DNA of 64,000 bases from contig NZ_FOQL01000001.1 in assembly GCF_900113745.1 (NCBI RefSeq), positions 868,001-932,000 on the forward strand, read 5' to 3'. The DNA comes from Pseudomonas guineae (GTDB lineage: Bacteria > Pseudomonadota > Gammaproteobacteria > Pseudomonadales > Pseudomonadaceae). The notes under the pieces were generated by a model. That model worked only from the letters and a program-made list of their open reading frames with translations, did no database searches and was not told the DNA's origin. Shown piece by piece: positions 9,342-16,287 of the stretch. Positions within the stretch are counted from its first letter, which is position 1. Every line of letters begins with the position of its first letter. A program made the position numbers and the translations under genes.

Positions 9342-10376
9342 ATGAGTTCGTCCGCATCCGACGTCGACACCTTCACCGGCTGGGCCGCCAAGGCCCCCGG
9401 CGCGCCCCTTGAGCAGTTCAGCTATGACCCTGGCCCACTAGGGGCTGAAGAGGTCGAAGTGGCGGTGGAATATTGCGGCATCTGCCATTCTGATCAATCG
9501 ATGATCGACAACGAGTGGGGCAATGCGCGCTACCCCTTTATCCCCGGCCATGAAGTGGTCGGCACCATCGTGCGCTTGGGCGAACAAGCACGCGGCCTAA
9601 AGCTCGGCCAGCGCGTAGGCATCGGCTGGTACAAGGGCAGCTGCATGCATTGCGGCTCGTGCATGGAAGGCTCGCATAACCTCTGCCGCACGGTGAAACC
9701 GACCATAGTTGGCAGTAACGGCGGCTTTGCCGACCGTCTGCGCAGCCACTGGGCCTGGGCCGTGCCACTGCCGGAAGGGCTCGATCCGGCGCTGGCCGGA
9801 CCGCTGTTCTGCGCCGGCTCCACGGTGTTCAGCCCGCTGCTGGAGTTCGGCGTTAAACCAACCGACCACGTTGGTGTAGTCGGCATCGGCGGCCTTGGCC
9901 ATCTGGCGCTGCGCTTCCTTAATGCCTGGGGCTGCGATGTCACTGCCTTCACCTCATCGCTGAACAAACAAGAAGAAGCCAAACGCCTGGGCGCACACAA
10001 AGTCGTGGCTTCGACTGACAGCGCTGCGATGAAGGCGATTGCCGGCAGCCTTGACTTTCTGCTGGTTACGGCCAGCGCTGACCTGGACTGGAACGCCCTG
10101 CTCGGCACCCTGAAGGGCAAAGGCCGGCTGCATTTTGTCGGTATTGTACCAAGCGCCATTCCGGTGCACGTGTTCAGCCTGATCCCGCAACAGAAGACGA
10201 TGTCCGGCTCGCCCGTAGGGTCCCCCGCGAGCATGGCCAGCATGCTGGAGTTCTGCGCGCGCCATCAGATTGTGCCGCAGGTCGAGCACTTCCCGATGAG
10301 CCAGGTCAATGAAGCCATCGACCACCTGCGCACCGGCAAGGCACGCTACCGCGTGGTGCTCGACGCTAGTAAATAA
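9342..10376 (+). CDS. ahr: NADPH-dependent aldehyde reductase Ahr, zinc alcohol dehydrogenase family
   Basis: A medium-chain dehydrogenase of 344 residues, closely resembling E. coli Ahr (YjgB) in its motifs. Catalytic zinc ligands lie in CGICHSD (C45) and GHE (H70, E71). Structural zinc cysteines are in the C-x2-C-x2-C-x7-C run CMHCGSCMEGSHNLC. The nucleotide-binding motif is GIGGLG. Ahr reduces a broad range of aldehydes to alcohols with NADPH. The ATG at 9342 has AGAGG upstream; the frame upstream is not conserved. It is followed by a strong terminator. The preferred physiological substrate cannot be read from sequence. Confidence 0.88.
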   Translation: MSSSASDVDTFTGWAAKAPGAPLEQFSYDPGPLGAEEVEVAVEYCGICHSDQSMIDNEWGNARYPFIPGHEVVGTIVRLGEQARGLKLGQRVGIGWYKGSCMHCGSCMEGSHNLCRTVKPTIVGSNGGFADRLRSHWAWAVPLPEGLDPALAGPLFCAGSTVFSPLLEFGVKPTDHVGVVGIGGLGHLALRFLNAWGCDVTAFTSSLNKQEEAKRLGAHKVVASTDSAAMKAIAGSLDFLLVTASADLDWNALLGTLKGKGRLHFVGIVPSAIPVHVFSLIPQQKTMSGSPVGSPASMASMLEFCARHQIVPQVEHFPMSQVNEAIDHLRTGKARYRVVLDASK

Positions 10377-10391
10377 GCGAAGCTGAAACGC

Positions 10392-10422
10392 AAAAGCCCG
10401 AGGCGTAACACTCGGGCTTTTT
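10392..10422. terminator. Bidirectional terminator between ahr and amn
   Basis: AAAAGCCCGAG at 10392-10402 pairs with CTCGGGCTTTT at 10411-10421, with T-runs in both directions. It serves the convergent aldehyde reductase and AMP nucleosidase genes. Confidence 0.88.
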
Positions 10423-10439
10423 CATGTGCAAGCCCCAAT

Positions 10440-11915
10440 TTAACGGAACGGCGGCTCGTCAAAGCTGCGCAGCTTACGCGAGTGCAGCGAGTTGAGCTGA
10501 CCGCGCAGCAGATCCAGTGCGGTGATGCCAATATGCAGGTGCTGAGTCACCGCGCGCTCATAAAACGCTCCCGCCGCGCCCGGCAATTTGATCTCACTGT
10601 GCAGCGGTTTGTCCGACACACACAGCAGCGTGCCGTAAGGCACCCGCAGGCGATAACCTTGCGCCGCGACGGTGCCGCTTTCCATGTCCACTGCCACGGC
10701 GCGCGACAGGTTGATCAACGGTCGCTCCTGGGCCCAGCGCAGCTCCCAGTTGCGGTCGTCGTAGGTCAGTACGGTGCCGGTGCGCAGGCGCTTCTTCAGC
10801 TCATCACCCTCTTCACCGGTTACCTGCCGAGCGGCTTCCTGCAGCGCTTGCTGGACCTCCGCTAAGGCCGGCAGGGGAATGTTCGGCGGCAGCACACGGT
10901 CGAGAATGCCATCGCGGCGCATGTAAGCGTGGGCCAGCACGTAGTCGCCGATGGTCTGCGATTGGCGCAATCCGCCACAGTGGCCGATCATCAGCCAGCA
11001 ATGCGGGCGCAGTACGGCCAGGTGATCAGTGATGTTCTTGGCGTTGGATGGACCGACGCCGATATTGACTAAGGTGATGCCATCGCCTTCTTTTTCGCCC
11101 TGTAGGTGATAGGCCGGCATCTGATAACGGTGCCAGATGACGTTTTCGATAATCGCCTGCATTTCGCCTTCGGCCATGCCGCGCTCGATCATCACATTGC
11201 CGGGCATGACCATGCGTACAAAGCGCGAGTCGCCGACCAACATGTCCAGACCGTGACGGATGAACTGGTCGACATAACGGTGGTAGTTGGTCAGCAGAAT
11301 CCACGGCTGCACATGTCGCCAGTCGCTGCCGGTGTAATGCACCAGGCGACGCAGGGAGAAATCCACCCGCGCCGCGTCGAACAATGCCAACGGCAATGGG
11401 TCGGTGTTTTCCCAGTCGTACAGACCATCGGCCGTGCCGTCAGTGGCGGCGGACAAGTCCGTGCTAGGAAACACCCGCGCCAGCTCTGCAGCCGTCACCC
11501 CGGAGCCAGCCAGCTCATCACCCTGCTCGACGACATAGGGGTAAGGAATACTCTGCTGGCTGATGCCTACTTCGACGCGCACGGTGTAGTCGCTCATCAA
11601 CGGGCGCAGTTGCTCCAGCAGATATTTCCGAAAAGCCGCCGGGTGGGTAACAGTGACGCTGTAGGTACCCGGCACTTGCACCTTGGCATAGGCGCGCACA
11701 CTGGCGGGTACCTCACCCTGCCCTTGGTAGGTCAGGCGCAACTCGGGGTAGCGGAACTGGCAGTGCTGCGCCGCATCGGGCTTGATGCGCTCTTTCAAGT
11801 AGCGCTTGAGCGCTGCACTTAAGCCGCTGGTCGCTTGCAGATGCAATGCGGCCAGACGGTCGACCGCCTCTTCAGCACTATTAGCGACAACAAAGTCATC
11901 AGAACACGTATTCAC
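10440..11915 (-). CDS. amn: AMP nucleosidase
   Basis: A 491-residue enzyme that splits AMP into adenine and ribose 5-phosphate. The N-terminal half matches the AMP nucleosidase N-domain (RFRYPEL-like strand, PYPYVVEQGDEL). The C-terminal half is the phosphorylase-like catalytic fold (LVNIGVGPSNAKNITDHLAVLRPHCWLMIGHCGGL; AVDMESGTVAAQGYRLRVPYGTLLCVSDKPLH). Length and both domains match the E. coli protein. The start is GTG at 11915, with AAGG upstream. Monocistronic, involved in purine salvage and AMP control. Confidence 0.96.
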   Translation of the reverse strand: MNTCSDDFVVANSAEEAVDRLAALHLQATSGLSAALKRYLKERIKPDAAQHCQFRYPELRLTYQGQGEVPASVRAYAKVQVPGTYSVTVTHPAAFRKYLLEQLRPLMSDYTVRVEVGISQQSIPYPYVVEQGDELAGSGVTAAELARVFPSTDLSAATDGTADGLYDWENTDPLPLALFDAARVDFSLRRLVHYTGSDWRHVQPWILLTNYHRYVDQFIRHGLDMLVGDSRFVRMVMPGNVMIERGMAEGEMQAIIENVIWHRYQMPAYHLQGEKEGDGITLVNIGVGPSNAKNITDHLAVLRPHCWLMIGHCGGLRQSQTIGDYVLAHAYMRRDGILDRVLPPNIPLPALAEVQQALQEAARQVTGEEGDELKKRLRTGTVLTYDDRNWELRWAQERPLINLSRAVAVDMESGTVAAQGYRLRVPYGTLLCVSDKPLHSEIKLPGAAGAFYERAVTQHLHIGITALDLLRGQLNSLHSRKLRSFDEPPFR

Positions 11916-11997
11916 AAAACACCTTCCTGGCTGATCGCAATGGCTCTATCTTGCCCTGACCCACCGCGCCTGCGATAGCGCGCGTTGCGTCTGCGGT

Positions 11998-12324
11998 TTA
12001 CTTGAGCAGCACCTGCAAATCCTCAGACAGCGGCTGCGGGGTCAATGCTCCCACGCGGCGCGTACCGGGATTACCCAGCGGGTAAACACCCACCAGCGAA
12101 CCGAGACTGCCAGGTATACGTAACAGTTGTGCGCCACACTCGGCCCAATCGCGTTGCCGCCAGGCCCACGCTAGTAGCCACAGGTGGCTGCGCAGGTGCT
12201 CGCGAAAATCACGCTGGCCGAGAATATGTGCACGCTCCAGATGGCGCAGCTCGGCGACGGGGTCATGGCCGCGCTGGGCACGGGCCAGTTGCTGTTCCTG
12301 CCAGAAGGCCTGTTTACGGGTCAT
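11998..12324 (-). CDS. DUF3703 domain protein
   Basis: A 108-residue soluble protein whose core HLERAHILGQRDFREHLRSHLWLLAWAWRQRDWAE matches the DUF3703 family; the C-terminal part is GNPGTRRVGALTPQPLSEDL. Function is unknown. ATG at 12324 is preceded by CAGGAG, so upstream in-frame codons are not used. It lies 209 bases downstream of the cobalt permease gene on the same strand, which raises the possibility of a metal-related role; this is inference only. Confidence 0.8.
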   Translation of the reverse strand: MTRKQAFWQEQQLARAQRGHDPVAELRHLERAHILGQRDFREHLRSHLWLLAWAWRQRDWAECGAQLLRIPGSLGSLVGVYPLGNPGTRRVGALTPQPLSEDLQVLLK

Positions 12325-12453
12325 GATGTTACTCCTGCAAGGGTTCGGCATCAGCTTGCAGGCGCGGGGCGGCCCCCAGGTCAAGCCTGGACAGGCGACA
12401 GAATGAGTGGTTCTTGAACAGCCAAACGCTATGACTGGATACGCCAATGCAGG

Positions 12454-12489
12454 GCGATAGCGGTTAGCGAAGCTGCGCAGCGCTATCGC
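12454..12489. repeat. Hairpin-forming inverted repeat between cbiM-like and DUF3703 genes
   Basis: GCGATAGCG at 12454-12462 pairs with CGCTATCGC at 12481-12489. A related CGATAGCG...TAACG segment follows at about 12519-12533, so several overlapping structures are possible. It may act as a 3'-end or REP-like element for the permease gene. Confidence 0.45.
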
Positions 12490-12533
12490 TTCAGCGACCG
12501 GTATCGGCTCACTGAAACGATAGCGACTAACGA

Positions 12534-13214
12534 TTAGGCCGGCTGGTGCAGGCGTGCGTTGAACAGCGGCCCGCGGCTATAACCCGAGAGCGCCTTGGCC
12601 GCAGCCAATACACCCAGATCGACCAGAGGTTCAAGCAGGATCACACTCATATACGCCAGACCAAAGCTGCCCACGGCCGCCAGGTTCTCGCCGGAGAAGC
12701 CATTGCCGTAGACCGCCCAAAAACCTACCCAGGCAACGATGCCGCCCTGATAAGTCGCCGACAACGCCAACGCCTGCTTGTAGGAAAGCTCCACATAAGC
12801 GGTGCCCGGCGCGATGATGCGCTTGGCCAGCAGACTGATACCCCACAGCGGCAGCAGCAACGTGGTGACGTTCATGCCGTACTGCGGCAAGTCGAACTGA
12901 GCGAATAGCAGCCCTTGCAGTAACAGGCCAAACGCCAGACCGACAGCCGTTGCCCCTGCGCCGAACAGCAGCAACAGAGTCGAGCCGAGGATCAGGTGCA
13001 CTTCGGAAACGCCAACCGCCTGATGCGGAAAGACCTCGAAGAAGCAGAACACCAACACGGTGGTCAGCAGGCTACGCAAGGCCAGGGCGGCGACGCCACC
13101 ATTGCTGCGGATGCTGTCGAGGGCAAGCTTGGCCGTGAGGCCAAAGGCACCTACGGCGGTTGCGTAACTGAGGAAGAGTTTGGCGCCAGTAACGACTTCG
13201 GGTTCGATGTGCAT
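12534..13214 (-). CDS. CbiM-like ECF cobalt transporter permease
   Basis: A 226-residue integral membrane protein with about six to seven helices. It opens with MHIEPEVVTGAKLFLSYATA, close to the MHI-start CbiM family, in which the N-terminus with His2 coordinates Co(II). In standard systems CbiM works with CbiN, CbiQ and CbiO; none of these is nearby, so this may be an orphan or stand-alone version. A cobalamin riboswitch lies directly upstream, which supports a role in cobalt supply for B12. An AGGAA ribosome binding site precedes the ATG. Confidence 0.85.
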   Translation of the reverse strand: MHIEPEVVTGAKLFLSYATAVGAFGLTAKLALDSIRSNGGVAALALRSLLTTVLVFCFFEVFPHQAVGVSEVHLILGSTLLLLFGAGATAVGLAFGLLLQGLLFAQFDLPQYGMNVTTLLLPLWGISLLAKRIIAPGTAYVELSYKQALALSATYQGGIVAWVGFWAVYGNGFSGENLAAVGSFGLAYMSVILLEPLVDLGVLAAAKALSGYSRGPLFNARLHQPA

Positions 13215-13276
13215 AGAGATTCCTGTACCGCGCCCACCGCGCGATGATCTGGATTGAGGGAGTGGGCATAAGCGCC

Positions 13277-13436
13277 CGGCTTCGATGGCAGGTCTCCTGG
13301 CTCACGGCTTAACACTTCGCCCGCCTTCCCGACCTTGCGGCCAGTGGCATAGGGGCGTCGCTCACCGTTTACAGTTGCGGGGGCAGCCATGGTTTCGGTA
13401 CCGGTTGCAGTACCCTCCATGTTCCCTTTTCATCCA
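13277..13436 (-). promoter_or_regulatory. Cobalamin (B12) riboswitch
   Basis: Reading the minus strand, the conserved elements occur in order: GAAAAGGGAACA (13421-13433), CTGCCCCCGCAACTGTAA near 13370-13390, GCCACTGG, GGGAAGGCGGGCGAA, and the B12 box AGCCAGGAGACCTGCC at 13287-13302. This is the classic adenosylcobalamin-type core. It ends about 70 bases before the CbiM-like gene and should reduce its expression when B12 is plentiful. Confidence 0.95.
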
Positions 13437-13499
13437 CTCACGTCACACGCTGCGGAACCATCGGCGGCCACCTTACCCGGCCGGCCACAGAAATGACAG

Positions 13500-13522
13500 A
13501 GCCCGGCGCAGAGGGCCGGGCT
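13500..13522 (-). terminator. Hairpin after the acyl-CoA dehydrogenase gene
   Basis: AGCCCGGC pairs with GCCGGGCT around a short loop. On the minus strand the stem is followed by a mixed TCTGTCATTTCT tract, so termination may be modest. It separates the acyl-CoA dehydrogenase gene from the B12 riboswitch. Confidence 0.45.
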
Positions 13523-13579
13523 CAGGTTCAAGCAGAACGCTGCAATTTGCGCAAATGCCCTGGCTAGAGGGCGCACACC

Positions 13580-15232
13580 TCAGACCAGATGCGGTGTGCT
13601 GCGCGCCAATAACACTTCAACATCCAGCCCACGCGGCAACGTCCCGTAGACCCGGCCACCCTGACCGCTCAAACGGCTAGCGATAAAGGCATCGGATACC
13701 GCCGCATTACCGGCTTCTAGCAGCAGCTTGGCCTGCAACGCCAGGGCCACGTCTTCGGTGAGTTGACGGGCGCGGTACTGGATATCGGCGGTATCGCGGA
13801 AATCCGCTTGCAGCTTGGCAATATGAGTCTTGAGCCTTGCATCACCGTGACCGTCGCCCAACTCGGCGAACAGTGCATCGAGCACGCCCGGCTCTTTGGA
13901 CAGCGCCCGCAACACATCCAGACATTGCACGTTGCCCGAGCCTTCCCAGGTCGAGTTGACCGGCGCTTCGCGGTACAGCCGCGGCAGGATGCTGTCCTCG
14001 ACATACCCAGCACCGCCCATGCATTCGGCGGCCTCGTTGATCATCGCTGGCGCACGTTTGCAGATCCAATATTTACCCACCGCAGTGACCAGGCGGGCGA
14101 ACTTGTCTTCCTGCTCGTCGTGCGGGTTATCCAACGCTTTGCCCATACGCAGGGTCAGCGCCAGTGCTGCTTCACTTTCTAAGGCCAAGTCGGCCAATAC
14201 GTTCTGCATCAGCGGCTGCTCGCTTAGTAGGCGGCCGCCCACTTGACGATGGGCGCAGTGGTGCGCGGCCTGGATCAGGGCCTGACGCATCAACGCGCTG
14301 GAGCCGATCATGCAGTCGAAGCGGGTCAGCGAAACCATCTCGATAATGGTCGGCACACCGCGCCCTTCTTCACCAATCATCCAGGCCAACGCGCCGCGAA
14401 ACTCCACCTCGCTGGAAGCGTTCGAGCAGTTGCCCAACTTGTTTTTCAAGCGCTGGATATAGAACTCATTGCGCGTGCCATCCGGGCGGTGACGCGGCAA
14501 CAGAAAACAGGTCAGGCCTTTGCTAGTGTGCGCAAGAGTGAGAAAGGCATCGCACATCGGCGCCGAGCAAAACCACTTATGGCCGACCAGCTCATAGGCC
14601 TGGCCGGGGCCGCCTAGGCCCACCGGATAAGCGCGGGTGGTGTTGGCGCGCACATCAGTGCCGCCCTGCTTCTCGGTCATGGCCATACCGATGGTTGCGC
14701 CGGTTTTCTGCTCGATCGGCAGGTTGCGCGGGTCGTACTGGCTGGAGAGAATTTTCGGCAGCCACTTCTCGCCCACATCGCCTTGCAGCTTGAGCGCCGG
14801 CACGCTGGCAAAGGTCATGGTCAACGGGCAACCACTGCCGGCCTCGGCCTGGCTGTGCAGGTAACTCATGGCGGCACGCGCCACCTGCGCACCGGCACGT
14901 GGATCGGTCCAGGGCATTGACGGCAGACCGTGGGCGATGGCGGTCCTCATTAACTGGTGATAAGCAGGATGAAACTCAACCAGATCGACGCGATGGCCAT
15001 AGCGGTCGTGACTCTTAAACAGCGGCTTATTTTCATTGGCGAGAAAGCCGGCGGCCATCAGCTCACCGCCCGCCAGGCCGCCATACACATCCAGGCGCTG
15101 CTCGGCCCAGCCGCCGCCAAAGCGCTGGGTCCACTCCTGCAGCGGCAGATCTACGCGATAGAGGTTGGCGCCGTCCAGCGACGGCACCTGATTGAAGACC
15201 TCATGGGTTTCGGCATGTTGACTGGCATTCAT
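13580..15232 (-). CDS. Acyl-CoA dehydrogenase, AidB-like
   Basis: A 550-residue flavoprotein of the acyl-CoA dehydrogenase superfamily, longer than housekeeping members (about 390) and matching the AidB subgroup. The flavin-domain segment GATIGMAMTEKQGGTDVRANTT, the WFCSAPMCDAFL strand, and the C-terminal REAPVNSTWEGSGNVQCLDVLRAL with the catalytic-type Glu are all present. AidB is induced during alkylation stress in E. coli; many homologues act on unknown acyl-CoA compounds. Its start follows the TetR stop codon by two bases, so the pair is translationally coupled and probably controlled by that repressor. Confidence 0.88.
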   Translation of the reverse strand: MNASQHAETHEVFNQVPSLDGANLYRVDLPLQEWTQRFGGGWAEQRLDVYGGLAGGELMAAGFLANENKPLFKSHDRYGHRVDLVEFHPAYHQLMRTAIAHGLPSMPWTDPRAGAQVARAAMSYLHSQAEAGSGCPLTMTFASVPALKLQGDVGEKWLPKILSSQYDPRNLPIEQKTGATIGMAMTEKQGGTDVRANTTRAYPVGLGGPGQAYELVGHKWFCSAPMCDAFLTLAHTSKGLTCFLLPRHRPDGTRNEFYIQRLKNKLGNCSNASSEVEFRGALAWMIGEEGRGVPTIIEMVSLTRFDCMIGSSALMRQALIQAAHHCAHRQVGGRLLSEQPLMQNVLADLALESEAALALTLRMGKALDNPHDEQEDKFARLVTAVGKYWICKRAPAMINEAAECMGGAGYVEDSILPRLYREAPVNSTWEGSGNVQCLDVLRALSKEPGVLDALFAELGDGHGDARLKTHIAKLQADFRDTADIQYRARQLTEDVALALQAKLLLEAGNAAVSDAFIASRLSGQGGRVYGTLPRGLDVEVLLARSTPHLV

Positions 15233-15234
15233 GG

Positions 15235-15882
15235 CTAACGCTCCTCTTCAGGCGATTGGGCACCCACGGCACGTAGGCAAAAGGTGACCAGGGCGTGACT
15301 GACTTCAGCCAAGCTGAGGGCCGGATATCCAGCTTCACGGGCGGCGCGCGCGGGCGGCGATAATGGACCGACCAGGGCTTCGGCAATCGCCCCGACCAAG
15401 CAGGCGGCGACCACGTTGACCTGCTGCACGTGAAATACACCCAGGGCGGCGCCTTCCTGCAGTAACTCGACGAATAATTCGGCATAGGCTTCGCGGTAGA
15501 ACAGGCGCTGTTCGTCCACTTCCGGGTCAACCGGCTCAGCAATCAGGGCGAAGGCTAATTGGCGGCTGTGCCAGGCCCGCGCGGCAAAGCGCTCAAGCCC
15601 GGCGGCAAGGCGTTGTTGCGGGCAGCCAGGGCCGCGCACGCTGGTGGCTAGAGCGTCGACTTCACGCTGGCTGGCCACGGCAAACACCTCGGCCGCCAAC
15701 TCGCCCTTGTTGCGCACGTGGCGGTAGAGGCTGCCGGTGGCGATGCCGACATCCTCGGCCAAGGCCTGCATGGTTAGTGCGACAAAGCCACCCTCGGCAA
15801 CCCGCGCCAGGGCCGCGCTGATGATGCGTTCTCGCAGCGCGACGTCGCGGTCGATACGCAATGCAGTAGTGCGATAAGCCAT
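15235..15882 (-). CDS. TetR family transcriptional regulator
   Basis: A 215-residue repressor-type protein. The N-terminal helix-turn-helix occupies about residues 16-60 (RERIISAALARVAEGGF, then ALAEDVGIATGSLYRHVRNKGEL). The rest is a helical ligand-binding domain. It is first in an operon with the acyl-CoA dehydrogenase gene, and two palindromic sites overlap its promoter region, so autoregulation is likely. An acyl-CoA-type ligand is plausible from context but not shown. Confidence 0.93.
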   Translation of the reverse strand: MAYRTTALRIDRDVALRERIISAALARVAEGGFVALTMQALAEDVGIATGSLYRHVRNKGELAAEVFAVASQREVDALATSVRGPGCPQQRLAAGLERFAARAWHSRQLAFALIAEPVDPEVDEQRLFYREAYAELFVELLQEGAALGVFHVQQVNVVAACLVGAIAEALVGPLSPPARAAREAGYPALSLAEVSHALVTFCLRAVGAQSPEEER

Positions 15883-15886
15883 AGTC

Positions 15887-15926
15887 TGAATCCTGATTCA
15901 CGATCACTCGATTGAATCAGGATTCA
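15887..15926. promoter_or_regulatory. Twin TetR operators
   Basis: Two 14-base dyads, TGAATCCTGATTCA (15887-15900) and TGAATCAGGATTCA (15913-15926), each fit TGAATC-N2-GATTCA exactly and are 26 bases apart. They lie five bases before the TetR start codon. Their position and symmetry indicate operators for this repressor. Confidence 0.8.
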
Positions 15927-16287
15927 GAGCTTGACTAAAGCGCGGTTCCGGGCACAACAGCAGGCATATACGCCAGCCGCTGGCGTATACAGCTTAATAA
16001 AAAACTCACGACCTCACGAGCTAGAGCCATACAAGGCTCTACGTTAGTAACAGCCTCCGACTGGTCAGAGCGGCGAGAAACGCAACGCAGCAAAGTAACA
16101 GCCAACGGCTGGCTCGTAGTGTGAGCGCAGCGAATCAAGCGGGCGGGGTTCGCCTGTAAATGAGCATTACTCGTTTCACTCGCCCTTCGGGTCGCGTTAA
16201 AGCACGTTAGCCACACGTGATTCCGACCGGGCTGTTATACCAGCCTGCTTTTAACGCAGTAGGGCCGACGCGCAGCCGATCGTAAGA
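15927..16287. other. Hairpin-rich intergenic segment of unknown nature
   Basis: About 360 bases with no convincing gene. It contains a near-perfect hairpin, TATACGCCAG (15967-15976) with CTGGCGTATA (15980-15989), followed by an A-rich tract. Further small stems include AGAGCC/GGCTCT near 16022-16040, AGCCAACGGCT near 16100 and CCCTTCGGG near 16182. A 93-codon minus-strand frame crosses it, but its composition is unlike a conserved protein. It could be a structured RNA or a dispersed noncoding element. Confidence 0.45.

Noticed and set aside
15935..16216. 93-codon minus-strand open frame between the TetR and ladS genes
   Set aside because: Composition and hairpin content suggest noncoding DNA; no ribosome binding site or domain. 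Kept only as a structured intergenic region.
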